12,906 bases of DNA from an uncultured Collinsella sp. (GCA_902475245.1 CABRYP010000044.1:1-12906), one strand, 5' to 3'; positions 1 to 6,548 are shown, counted from the first letter of the stretch. Notes: generated by a model from the letters alone, not told the origin. Numbers and translations are program-made.

Positions 1-77
1 GGCCCTTGCGGCGTAGTCGCTATTTATTCAGTCCAAGTTTCGGGGCGCAGTTCACTGTCCCCTTTGTGGTGGTTTTT
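1..77. repeat. Left copy of perfect 77-bp terminal inverted repeat
   Basis: These 77 bases are the exact reverse complement of the last 77 bases of the window (12830-12906). Identity stops at base 78, where the left side has A and the mirrored right side has C. The inner part (55-76) shares 22 identical bases with the right half of a hairpin at 2079-2119, so the repeat includes half of a dispersed GGGGAC-core element. No coding sequence is visible in it. It may be a genuine dispersed repeat at which an assembly was cut, or the edge of an inverted-repeat-flanked segment. Confidence 0.97.
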
Positions 78-180
78 ATGTTGATGAGTTAACAAATAGG
101 GCGTGCGGGGCTTGCGGTCGCTGGGTACGGCTAAGATGTTTACCCGTTAGCATTATGCAAGCGAAAGGCGGTCGTCTCCC

Positions 181-630
181 ATGCAACAGAGCGACGAGAC
201 ACGTTTCGAGGACTTTGTCGGACTGATCAGTGGACTCTACAAGGAGATCCAGCGCATTAAGACATCTGAGGGCGCAAGGCTGGGCCTTAAGGGCTCCGAC
301 ATCATGTGCCTGTACTATCTTGAGCGCAGCAAGGACGGCCTGACTGGTGCCGACCTCGCCCGCATGGCTGGCGTGACCCGCGCTGCCGTCTCGCGCACGC
401 TGGCGCATCTGGAGGAGGGCGGCTACGTCGAAGTCGACGATTCGGGCGATGCCGCCGTTAAGTATCGCGCCCCGGTTCGCCTGACCACGTTGGGCGGCGA
501 GAGCATGAACGAGGCCGATTGCATTATTCGTGAAGTGCTCGACACCACCGGCAAGGCCATGGGCGTGGAGCAGCGTGAGCAGATGTATGCGTCGCTGCGT
601 ACGATTCTCAACACCTTGCGCGAGCTGTAG
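181..630 (+). CDS. MarR-family transcriptional regulator
   Basis: The 149-residue protein has the usual MarR size. A winged helix-turn-helix spans about residues 37-104: helix LTGADLARMAGV, recognition helix TRAAVSRTLAHLEEGGYVE, then a wing and the LTTLG segment typical of the family. Flanking N- and C-terminal helices would form the dimer interface. MarR proteins are cytoplasmic dimers that bind a palindromic operator, usually near their own promoter, and let go on binding a small ligand or on oxidation. The ligand cannot be told from sequence. The start is ATG 181, with an AAAGG about 12 bases upstream, which is a long spacing. The gene reads toward degV, 119 bases downstream, but no shared operon can be shown. 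I did not find a convincing promoter or operator in 78-180. Confidence 0.92.
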   Translation: MQQSDETRFEDFVGLISGLYKEIQRIKTSEGARLGLKGSDIMCLYYLERSKDGLTGADLARMAGVTRAAVSRTLAHLEEGGYVEVDDSGDAAVKYRAPVRLTTLGGESMNEADCIIREVLDTTGKAMGVEQREQMYASLRTILNTLREL

Positions 631-749
631 GGCCGCCTAGGCATTTGCTTCCCATTAACAACTGCATCGTCCCGTTTGAGCGCGTATACCGTGCCGGGGC
701 ATTGCTGTCAAAATTCCCTGCGCGGGACCTGCGCAAGAAAGGATTCGCT

Positions 750-1604
750 ATGTCCGTCCGCATTATTACCGATTCCGCAAGCGATATGTCGCCGGCCGAG
801 CACCCGGCACTGGACGTTTTGCCGCTGTCCGTCACCTTTGGCACCGATGTGTACATGGATGGCGTCGACATCGATCACCAGCGCTTTTACGAGATGCTCG
901 TGGAGCGCGATGAGCTGCCCAAGACCGGCCAGGTCAACCCGTACGCGTTCTCGCAGGCTATCGCCGAGATTCGCGAAGCCGGCGATGAGGCTGTGATTAT
1001 TACCGTGGGCGCTAAGCTGTCGGGCACCAATCAGAGCGCCCGTACCGCACTAGCCGAGGCGCCGGGCGGCGATGTGTACGTGGTTGATAGCAACAACGTC
1101 ACCCTGGGTGAACGCATTCTGGTTGAGTATGCGCTGCGCTTGGTGGACGAGGGCCGTAGCGCGGCCCAGATCGCGGCGGCGGTCGAGGCCGTGCGCGACC
1201 GCGTGGTGGTTATCGGCCTGCTCGAGACGCTGGAGTACCTGGTGCGCGGCGGTCGCCTGTCTGCTGCTGCCGGCGCCGTGGGTACGCTGCTCAACGTAAA
1301 GCCCGTGGTAGCTGCCGAGGACGGTCTGATTGTGCAGCTGGGAAAGGCGCGCGGTTCCAAGAACGGCCGCAACCTGCTGAACCAAAAGGTCGAAAAGGCG
1401 GGCGGCATCGACTTTTCCATGCCGCTGGCGCTCGGCTATACGGGCCTTTCGGATGCGGTGCTCAAGAAGTATATCGAGGACAGCGCGGCACTGTGGGCTG
1501 GCCACACCGAGGGCGAGCTGCCCGTTCACACCATCGGTGCCACCATCGGTACCCACGTAGGCCCCGGTGCCGTAGCCGTAGCCTTCTTCCAGCCCGCCAA
1601 CTAA
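750..1604 (+). CDS. DegV family fatty-acid-binding protein
   Basis: DegV/FakB-type proteins bind a fatty acid and present it to a FakA-type kinase, which makes acyl phosphate for membrane lipid synthesis. Motifs in the 284-residue protein follow the family. ITDSASD lies at residues 5-11. LPKTGQVNP near 56-64 occupies the position usually written TSQPSP. LSGTNQSA at 90-97 carries the serine and threonine that hold the fatty-acid carboxylate. YLVRGGRLS lies near 163-171, and GTHVGPGAVAVAF near 267-279. The start at ATG 750 is chosen because AAAGGA lies six bases upstream and ITDSASD is then near the N-terminus. The open frame runs upstream to 645 without a family match. No fakA-like gene is in the window, so the partner kinase would be encoded elsewhere. 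Confidence 0.95.
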   Translation: MSVRIITDSASDMSPAEHPALDVLPLSVTFGTDVYMDGVDIDHQRFYEMLVERDELPKTGQVNPYAFSQAIAEIREAGDEAVIITVGAKLSGTNQSARTALAEAPGGDVYVVDSNNVTLGERILVEYALRLVDEGRSAAQIAAAVEAVRDRVVVIGLLETLEYLVRGGRLSAAAGAVGTLLNVKPVVAAEDGLIVQLGKARGSKNGRNLLNQKVEKAGGIDFSMPLALGYTGLSDAVLKKYIEDSAALWAGHTEGELPVHTIGATIGTHVGPGAVAVAFFQPAN

Positions 1605-1617
1605 CCAACCTGCCAAC

Positions 1618-1707
1618 AAATGATCCCTTGGGGACGGAGGAAAACGGATCATCGACCGCACGGAGGCCGCGAATGATCCGTTTTCCTCCGTCCCCAAGGG
1701 ATCATTT
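1618..1707. repeat. 90-bp perfect palindromic repeat pair (REPIN-like)
   Basis: Two perfect 35-base arms (1618-1652 and 1673-1707) enclose a 20-base loop. Each arm contains one 31-base unit, 1621-1651 forward and 1674-1704 reverse. Each unit begins TGATCC, ends GGATCA and has GGGACGG at unit positions 11-17, so it can also fold on itself. The element starts 14 bases after the degV stop and ends 34 bases before the start of the next gene. It may end or stabilise the degV transcript, though no long T-run follows. The two-unit head-to-head design resembles REPINs moved by RAYT (Y1 transposase) proteins. That link is inference, since no such gene is in the window. Confidence 0.9.
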
Positions 1708-1741
1708 CTTTATGCTGTTAATGCGGAGAAGGGAGCGAGCG

Positions 1742-2062
1742 ATGGCGTCTGAGGGCTTTTTTGAACGGGTGTACGAGGTGGTCGAGCAGATCCCCGAAGG
1801 GATGGTCGCCACGTATGGTCAGGTGGCGCTGCTTGCCGGTCGTCCACGAAGTGCGCGGTACGTGGGGTATGCCCTGCACAGCAATCCGCGCCCCGGCGAG
1901 ATACCCTGCCATCGCGTGGTGTTTGCCGACGGGCGCATATGCGAGGGTTTTGCTTTTGGCGGTCCCGATGCTCAACGTGAGCTTTTGCTAGGGGAGGGCG
2001 TGACGTTTGTCGACCCCATGCACGTCGATCTGGGCGCCTGTCGCTGGCCCGCCGGACTCTAA
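1742..2062 (+). CDS. Single-domain MGMT/Ogt-family DNA alkyltransferase
   Basis: The 106-residue protein matches only the C-terminal DNA-binding and active-site domain of O6-alkylguanine-DNA alkyltransferases. Visible family features are the helix-turn-helix segment ATYGQVALLAGRP (residues 23-35), Arg39 in SARYVGYAL (the arginine-finger position), Asn48 in HSNP, and the acceptor cysteine Cys56 in IPCHRVV. Alkyltransferase-like proteins (ATL) carry Trp at the cysteine position; this one keeps Cys, so suicide transfer of an alkyl group is plausible. The roughly 70-residue N-terminal ribonuclease-H-like domain of full Ogt/MGMT is missing. ATG 1742 is preferred because GGGAG lies six bases upstream. 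In-frame ATGs at 1712 and 1721 are possible but close to the palindrome. The product is best called an MGMT-family protein rather than ogt. Confidence 0.9.
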   Translation: MASEGFFERVYEVVEQIPEGMVATYGQVALLAGRPRSARYVGYALHSNPRPGEIPCHRVVFADGRICEGFAFGGPDAQRELLLGEGVTFVDPMHVDLGACRWPAGL

Positions 2063-2078
2063 CAGATCTGCCGTGGCC

Positions 2079-2119
2079 AAAACTACCACAAAGGTGCCTG
2101 TCCCCTTTGTGGTGGTTTT
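2079..2119. repeat. GGGGAC-core hairpin, possible terminator
   Basis: Sixteen-base arms (2079-2094 and 2104-2119) pair except for one T/G position and enclose a nine-base loop. On the minus strand the centre reads GGGGACAGG. The right arm ends in TTTT and the element follows the alkyltransferase stop by 16 bases, so it could terminate that transcript. Bases 2098-2119 are identical to 55-76 of the terminal repeat, so this is a dispersed element and not a gene-specific terminator. Confidence 0.85.
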
Positions 2120-2213
2120 CCGTTGCAGGTTTACCAGGGCTAACTTATGGAGAAGGTGTGGCGGAGCATATTGACGCTAGAAAGTAAACCACGGTGAACT
2201 ATATTGTATTCAG

Positions 2214-2345
2214 CAACGGAGCAGGCATTAGGCGATGAAAAAGCCTGCCCTGTTGAGTTTGATTCGCATTCCTCCCCTCTGTGCGATTCAACGGTGTACT
2301 TCGGGAACGGGCCCGCTGGCAACTGACTGCCGGCGGGCCCGTTCC
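2214..2345. other. Cluster of three stem-loops in gene-free DNA
   Basis: The stretch 2063-2455 has no convincing protein gene. Within it lie three stems in succession: 2214-2226 with 2243-2255 (13 pairs, one mismatch, one wobble); an imperfect stem about 2257-2267 with 2283-2292; and a very strong stem 2304-2321 with 2328-2345 (18 pairs, one wobble, six-base loop). The last is followed by TGTTT, a weak T-run, so it could end a plus-strand transcript. It may be only a terminator for the upstream gene, or part of a small RNA. I could not match it to a known riboswitch, and the next gene is convergent. Confidence 0.5.
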
Positions 2346-2392
2346 TGTTTATCGGGGGAGTGCGGTGGCCGGAGCCGAACCGGTCGGGCAAC

Positions 2393-2420
2393 AAAAAAGG
2401 CGGACGCCGTAGCGTCCGCC
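2393..2420 (-). terminator. Rho-independent terminator of trpS
   Basis: Read on the minus strand, GGCGGACGC, loop TACG and GCGTCCGCC form a perfect nine-pair stem (2399-2407 with 2412-2420). It is followed directly by six Ts (2393-2398). It lies 36 bases past the trpS stop codon, the expected place for an intrinsic terminator. Confidence 0.93.
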
Positions 2421-2455
2421 CTATAGCAATCGAAAGCTCAAGCCAGCAGATCGGT

Positions 2456-3505
2456 CTAGTACACCATGCCCATGGCGTCCCGAACCTCGGCCAGGGTCTG
2501 CTCGGCGATCTCGTTGGCGCGACGGTTGCCCTCGTGCAACACGTCCTTCACATAGTCCAGATCGTTCTCGTAGCGCTGGCGACGCTCGCGGATCGGCGCG
2601 AAGTACTCGTTGACGGCCTCGGTCACGTACTTCTTGAGCTGGCCGGAGCCGCCCATGCCAATCTCCTCGGCAATCTCGACCTCGGAACGGCCGGTGCAGA
2701 TGGCGGCCGTCGAAAGCAGGCCGGACACGCCAGGACGGTTCTCGGGATCGAACGTGATCATGCGCTCGGAATCGGTCTGGCTCTTCTTGATGCGCTTGGC
2801 CGTCTCCTCGGCGGTCATCGAGATGTTGATGGCGTTGCCGTAGCTCTTGCTCATCTTGCGACCGTCCAGGCCGGGCAGCAGCGGGGTCTCGGACAGCAGC
2901 GCGTCGACCTCGGGGAACACCTTGCCGTAGCGGTTGTTAAAGCGGCGGGCGATGGTGCGGGTGAGCTCGATGTGCGGCAGCTGGTCGCGGCCGACGGGCA
3001 CCACATTGCCCTTGCAGAACAGGATGTCGCAGGCCTGGTGCACCGGGTAGGTGAGCAAAAGGCCGGTGAGCTCGTGGCCCGAGGCCTCCATCTCGGCCTT
3101 AACCGTGGGGTTGCGCGCCAGCTCGGCCTCGGACACCAGCGACAGGAACGGCAGCATGAGCTGGTTTGCGGCGGGCACGGCGGAGTGCGCGTAGATCATG
3201 GTCTTGTCGGGGTCGATACCGCAGGCAAGGTAGTCCATGACCATGTTGTACACGTTGTCCTGGATATGCTCGGTGGTGTCGCGGTCGGTGATGACCTGGT
3301 AGTCGGCGATGAGCACGTTGGTCTTGGCGCCCATGTTCTGCAGTTCAACACGGCCCTTGAGGGTGCCGAAGTAATGACCCAGGTGCAGGCGCCCGGTGGG
3401 GCGGTCACCGGTAAGCATGGTGAACTTCTCGGGTGTCTTGGCCAGGCCCTCGCGAATGGCGTTGCTCTTTTGCAGCGCGACTTCGTAGCTGTTCTCGTTT
3501 GGCAT
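2456..3505 (-). CDS. trpS: Tryptophanyl-tRNA synthetase
   Basis: This class I aminoacyl-tRNA synthetase activates tryptophan with ATP and charges tRNA-Trp. The 349-residue protein has the HIGH-type signature as HLGH (residues 41-44, in PTGRLHLGHY). It has the family segment VPVGRDQLPHIELTR (170-184) and KMSKS (217-221). These motifs and the length identify TrpRS rather than TyrRS. The start is ATG at 3505 (minus), with AGGAG five bases upstream; the frame stays open to 3628 without family similarity. The gene is monocistronic by appearance, with a clear terminator at 2393-2420 and a 138-base gap from the upstream minus-strand gene. No T-box-like leader is recognisable in that short gap. The GDRPTGRLHLGH form differs from the commoner GIQPTG form and may indicate the second TrpRS clade; that point is uncertain. 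Confidence 0.97.
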   Translation of the reverse strand: MPNENSYEVALQKSNAIREGLAKTPEKFTMLTGDRPTGRLHLGHYFGTLKGRVELQNMGAKTNVLIADYQVITDRDTTEHIQDNVYNMVMDYLACGIDPDKTMIYAHSAVPAANQLMLPFLSLVSEAELARNPTVKAEMEASGHELTGLLLTYPVHQACDILFCKGNVVPVGRDQLPHIELTRTIARRFNNRYGKVFPEVDALLSETPLLPGLDGRKMSKSYGNAINISMTAEETAKRIKKSQTDSERMITFDPENRPGVSGLLSTAAICTGRSEVEIAEEIGMGGSGQLKKYVTEAVNEYFAPIRERRQRYENDLDYVKDVLHEGNRRANEIAEQTLAEVRDAMGMVY

Positions 3506-3643
3506 GATTGCTCCTAACGTATATTCATGGGTCAAGATGATAACGCGTTTATTGGAGGGGCGGGAGGGGAGGCGGCTTGCGCGCTGGGTGCGGCCCGGCC
3601 GCGCTTGGTCAGCGGCGCCTGGGCGCATCCTCGGCAGCTTATC

Positions 3644-4843
3644 CTAGAGCTTGTGGTGGCGCTCTTCTTTACGTTCCTCGGCTGCTTGCTCCTCCTGCTT
3701 AAAAGCGGGGTCGTCGGGGGTTACCAGCTCGTCCTCGTGCGTGCGCTTGTTGTAATGGTGACGTAGCACGGGCTCAAACAGGTGCAGGTGCTTGGCGAAG
3801 GCCGCCGAGCCAATGGCGAGCACGGTAAAGATGAGCACGCGTATGGGGACCTCGACCTGATTGATGGCGGCGGCGCCGGCCGAAAGCATAATGCACCAGG
3901 CGTAGATGAGCAGTACGGCCTGCTTTTGGTTGTAGCCCTCTTGAATGAGGCGGTGGTGGATGTGGCCCTTGTCGGCCTGCCCGATGCTAATGTGGGCGCG
4001 CTTACGGCGCACGATGGCGCTAAACGTATCGATGATGGGCACGCCGGCCACGATGAGCGGGATGATGAGCGAGGTGAGCGCGGCGGTGCGGCTCACGTTG
4101 AGCAGCGAGATGGAGCCCAGCGCAAAGCCCAGAAGCAGCGACCCCGAGTCGCCCAAGAAGATGCTCGCGGGGTTGAAGTTATAGCGCAAGAAGGCGAGGC
4201 ACGAGCCAAAGAGCGCGATGGAGAGCGCGGCGGCGTCGATGCGGCCCGAGAGCACTGCGACCGAAAACATGGTGAACGACGCGATACCGCAGATACCCGT
4301 GGCCAGACCGTCGAGGCCGTCGATAAGGTTGATGATGTTGGTGAACGCCACCAGGTAGACCACAGTGATGGGGTAGGCGAGCCAGCCGAGCATGATCTCG
4401 CCGGGAGCAAACGGGTTGACGATGACGCCGATGCGCAGGCCGCCCACGCAGGCGATGAGCGCGGCGAGGACCTGGCCGGCGAGCTTTTGCTTGGGCTTGA
4501 GCTGGAAGACGTCGTCGATCGCGCCGGTCGCAAAGATGACGGTAAAAGAAAGCGCAAGTATGGGGTAGCTGATGTGCAGACGGGGGTGGGGCACCAAAGC
4601 GGGCGGCCAGCCCAGGTACCAGGTGCCTAGGATCTGAACAATGCAGGCGACGACGAGGCCCAAAAAGACTGCCGTGCCACCCATGCGCGGGATGGGTTTA
4701 GTGTTGATGCGGCGCTTGGAAGGATAATCGACGGCGTCGAGCTTGATTGCCAGGCGCTTGACCAGGGGCACCGCAAGGAAGGTCGTGATAAAAGCCGCGA
4801 CCGCCACGCAAAGGTACGGTATGAAGCTCGTGGAGGAAGCCAT
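3644..4843 (-). CDS. Undecaprenyl-phosphate GlcNAc-1-P transferase (WecA/TagO type)
   Basis: This polytopic membrane enzyme moves a sugar-1-phosphate, usually GlcNAc-1-P, from a UDP-sugar to undecaprenyl phosphate. That step starts teichoic-acid or other surface-polymer synthesis. Family motifs are all present: GAIDDVFQLKPKQKLAGQ with DD at residues 110-111, NIINLIDGLDGLATG at 169-183, FLGDSGSLLLGF at 229-240, and GHIHHRL at 293-299. The last separates the WecA/TagO branch from MraY. About ten hydrophobic segments are visible, followed by a charged cytoplasmic tail of about 35 residues. I chose ATG 4843 (399 residues) because the first membrane helix then begins at once. ATG 4891 adds 16 residues and would put the start about four bases from the predicted transcription start. 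Neither has a strong ribosome site. No other glycopolymer gene is next to it. Confidence 0.9.
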   Translation of the reverse strand: MASSTSFIPYLCVAVAAFITTFLAVPLVKRLAIKLDAVDYPSKRRINTKPIPRMGGTAVFLGLVVACIVQILGTWYLGWPPALVPHPRLHISYPILALSFTVIFATGAIDDVFQLKPKQKLAGQVLAALIACVGGLRIGVIVNPFAPGEIMLGWLAYPITVVYLVAFTNIINLIDGLDGLATGICGIASFTMFSVAVLSGRIDAAALSIALFGSCLAFLRYNFNPASIFLGDSGSLLLGFALGSISLLNVSRTAALTSLIIPLIVAGVPIIDTFSAIVRRKRAHISIGQADKGHIHHRLIQEGYNQKQAVLLIYAWCIMLSAGAAAINQVEVPIRVLIFTVLAIGSAAFAKHLHLFEPVLRHHYNKRTHEDELVTPDDPAFKQEEQAAEERKEERHHKL

Positions 4844-4900
4844 GAATCGATAAACCGCCAAGCGTCGAAGGAAAAGGTCAAAGGATGCCATGCCGCAAAG

Positions 4901-4929
4901 GGTATAGCTGACCCATGATACTCGACCAA
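4901..4929 (-). promoter_or_regulatory. Sigma70-type promoter of the wecA/tagO-type gene
   Basis: On the minus strand, TTGGTC (4924-4929) and TATACC (4901-4906) are separated by 17 bases. The predicted start near 4894-4895 gives a leader of about 50 bases to the ATG at 4843, or an almost leaderless message if ATG 4891 is used. Confidence 0.55.
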
Positions 4930-5052
4930 GGAGGGTGTGAGGAATTGCACGGGGCGATAATCACGCGCTTACCAGATATTCGAGTGATAGTGGGGCTCTG
5001 CCTGGTGCCTTTTGGGGATCTTGGCGGGATTTGCAATGGCGATTTTCGGCAA

Positions 5053-5221
5053 AAGAAAACCACCCCCCACGTTACGAAAATGAACCCACCTAAAACAGGT
5101 GGGTGCCCTCATCGACTGTTCCAGCGTCCTTAACAACGAAGGATACCTGTACTAGGTACGACTGTGTGGGCTCCCTAAATAAACGCGACGGTTCACCCAG
5201 TTGCTCCGCAGGGGGCGGAAT
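5053..5221 (-). ncRNA. ssrS: Candidate 6S RNA
   Basis: A minus-strand RNA of about 169 nt is predicted. A TATGAT -10 box lies just upstream, and a U-rich run (UUUUCUUUU) follows a G-rich strand at the 3' end. The two ends pair: CCGCCCCC (5211-5218) with GGGGGGUGG (5060-5068), including a G-U pair that works only in the minus-strand RNA. Inside, UGAACC (5190-5195) pairs with GGUUCA (5081-5086). On the 3' side a small hairpin CCCACCU/AGGUGGG (5085-5103) sits where 6S RNAs carry one in the central bubble. The opposite strand of the bubble is AU-rich (GUUUAUUUA), and an apical stem UAUCCUU/AAGGACG follows. 6S RNA mimics an open promoter and sequesters sigma70-type RNA polymerase. The assignment rests on architecture, not on a database match. 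Confidence 0.55.
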
Positions 5222-5227
5222 ACCTAC

Positions 5228-5256
5228 ATCATAAAGCAGCACTTTGTGGATTCCAG
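5228..5256 (-). promoter_or_regulatory. Promoter of the 6S-like RNA
   Basis: The minus strand has a good -10 box TATGAT (5228-5233). At 17 bases upstream is CTGGAA (5251-5256), a weak -35 with three of six consensus bases. The predicted start is an A at about 5221, exactly where the closing stem of the RNA begins. Confidence 0.5.
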
Positions 5257-5258
5257 TC

Positions 5259-5287
5259 TTGACATTACAAAAATCGTGTCGGACGAT
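5259..5287 (+). promoter_or_regulatory. Promoter of the radical SAM gene
   Basis: A consensus -35 TTGACA (5259-5264) is followed after 17 bases by GACGAT (5282-5287), a -10 with three of six consensus bases. It lies immediately beside the minus-strand promoter of the 6S-like RNA, so the two form a back-to-back pair. The leader to ATG 5371 would be about 75-80 bases. Confidence 0.45.
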
Positions 5288-5370
5288 TACGGCGCCTTGG
5301 GCTCGAGCCGTCTGTGCGCTTGATCCTTTTGCGTTTGAGCTGCTGAATCGTTGTTTTGGAGCATGTTTTT

Positions 5371-6324
5371 ATGCCGACGTCGTTGACCGAACTTTTTTCG
5401 CCCGCCTGCCATTTGTGTCCGCGCCGTTGCGGTGCGGCGCGCGATGAGGGTGCGCGCGGCGCATGCGGTGCTAACGACACGCTCAAGGTGGCCCGCGCGG
5501 CGCTTCATATGTGGGAGGAGCCGCCTATCTCGGGCGAGGCCGGTTCGGGCACGATCTTCTTTAGCGGCTGCTCGCTCAAATGCGTCTATTGTCAGAACCA
5601 CGAGATCTCGACGGGCAATTTTGGGCTTGAGATTTCGCCCGAGCGCCTGGTCGAGATTATGTTGGAGCTGCAGGACCAGGGTGCGAACAATATTAACCTG
5701 GTGACGGCGACACACTACGCGCACCTGCTGCCGGCTGCGATTGCCGCGGCACGGGCGCGCGGGCTGTCCATCCCAATCGTCTACAACACGAGCGGTTATG
5801 AGCGCGCGAGTGCCGTGGCGGCGCTCGGCGATTTGGTCGACGTGTGGCTTACCGACTTTAAATATGCCGATGCGGGGCTTGCGCAGTCGCTCTCCCACAT
5901 TAAGGACTACCCGCGTGTGGCCGTGTCGGGCTTGGCGCAAATGGCACGCGAGATCGAACGCCGCGGGGGAGAGCTGGTGGACGAGGACGGGCTCATGAAG
6001 CGCGGCATGATCGTGCGTCACCTGGTGCTGCCGGGGCATGCGGACGATTCGTGTCGCGTACTGGACCTTGTGTGGCAGACGGTGGGCGATGTGCCGATCT
6101 CGGTCATGAACCAGTACACGCCCAATGCGCTCATGCGCGAGCAGGGCGGCGACCTGGCACGAGCCGTGACGCGCGATGAGTACGAGCAGGTGCTCGACCA
6201 TGCCGACGACCTGGGCTTTACAACGATGTTCTGGCAAGAGGGCGGCGCGGTAGACGAGAGCTTCACCCCAGCGTTTGACACCACCGGCGTCCTTACCAGC
6301 GCAAAGCAACGCGTTCGCCGATGA
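5371..6324 (+). CDS. PflX-type radical SAM protein
   Basis: The 317-residue protein has the radical SAM cluster motif CX3CX2C as CSLKCVYC (Cys67, 71, 74), which binds a 4Fe-4S cluster and S-adenosylmethionine. An N-terminal group of cysteines (Cys13, 16, 20 and 32, in CHLCPRRCGA...GACG) precedes it, with EEPPISGEAGSGTIFFSGC between. That combination is the hallmark of the PflX family (COG1313), related to pyruvate formate-lyase activases but with unknown substrate. NINLVTATH near residues 107-115 also fits. ATG 5371 is chosen, with GGAG nine bases upstream; an in-frame TTG at 5356 adds five residues. The TGA stop is the first triplet of a 31-base repeat unit. No glycyl-radical enzyme gene is in the window, so its partner is unknown. 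Confidence 0.92.
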   Translation: MPTSLTELFSPACHLCPRRCGAARDEGARGACGANDTLKVARAALHMWEEPPISGEAGSGTIFFSGCSLKCVYCQNHEISTGNFGLEISPERLVEIMLELQDQGANNINLVTATHYAHLLPAAIAAARARGLSIPIVYNTSGYERASAVAALGDLVDVWLTDFKYADAGLAQSLSHIKDYPRVAVSGLAQMAREIERRGGELVDEDGLMKRGMIVRHLVLPGHADDSCRVLDLVWQTVGDVPISVMNQYTPNALMREQGGDLARAVTRDEYEQVLDHADDLGFTTMFWQEGGAVDESFTPAFDTTGVLTSAKQRVRR

Positions 6325-6408
6325 TTTTTCTGGGACGGGGATTAAAAAATCATCGAGAGGATTGCCTGCTCGAAAAGTAGTCAAAATAGCCCCGTCCCAA
6401 AAAGACTG
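6322..6408. repeat. Head-to-head pair of 31-base REP-like units
   Basis: The left unit, 6322-6352, starts TGATTTTT, ends AAAAATCA and holds GGGACGG at unit positions 11-17. The right unit, 6378-6408 on the minus strand, has the same core at the same offset. Its arms are AGTC and GACT, also complementary to each other. The spacer is 25 bases. The layout matches the palindrome at 1618-1707, but the arms have different bases. The element lies between the radical SAM gene and the tRNA-Ala promoter. Confidence 0.8.
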
Positions 6409-6419
6409 GGTAATGGGCG

Positions 6420-6447
6420 TTGACAGTTGGCGAGCCGTAGGTAAAAT
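6420..6447 (+). promoter_or_regulatory. Promoter of tRNA-Ala
   Basis: A perfect -35 TTGACA (6420-6425) and a near-perfect -10 TAAAAT (6442-6447) are separated by 16 bases. The predicted start near 6454 is a few bases before the tRNA 5' end at 6461. It is the strongest promoter visible in the window. Confidence 0.88.
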
Positions 6448-6460
6448 ATCAACTTGTCCT

Positions 6461-6533
6461 GGGGACGTAGCTCAGTTGGGAGAGCGCTGCCGTCGCATGG
6501 CAGAGGCCGAGGGTTCGACTCCCTTCGTCTCCA
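6461..6533 (+). tRNA. tRNA-Ala (anticodon CGC)
   Basis: A complete 73-base cloverleaf is present. The acceptor arm is GGGGACG/CGTCTCC with discriminator A, and the D arm is GCTC...GAGC. The anticodon stem is CTGCC/GGCAG around loop GTCGCAT, giving anticodon CGC at 6494-6496. The T arm is GAGGG-TTCGACT-CCCTT. The G3-U70 pair, the main identity element for alanyl-tRNA synthetase, is present and confirms alanine. The 3' CCA is not encoded and must be added. CGC reads the GCG codon, which is common in this GC-rich window. Confidence 0.97.
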
Positions 6534-6548
6534 CCCTTGGATTTGATA

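Noticed and set aside
2235..2426. Possible 63-residue protein on the plus strand
   Set aside because: No ribosome binding site is present, the composition is odd, and it runs through the strong hairpin at 2304-2345 and into the trpS terminator.
2360..3517. Long plus-strand open frame (385 codons) opposite trpS
   Set aside because: The translation is biased in His, Ala, Val and Gly and matches no family. It is the mirror of a clear trpS gene and contains that gene's terminator. Long antisense frames are expected at this GC content.
3506..3643. T-box or tryptophan attenuator upstream of trpS
   Set aside because: The gap is only 138 bases and shows no specifier loop, T-box motif or terminator/antiterminator pair in the right order.
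4915..5133. Possible 72-residue protein on the plus strand
   Set aside because: It begins inside the minus-strand promoter of the wecA/tagO-type gene and overlaps the structured RNA. It has no family resemblance and no ribosome site.
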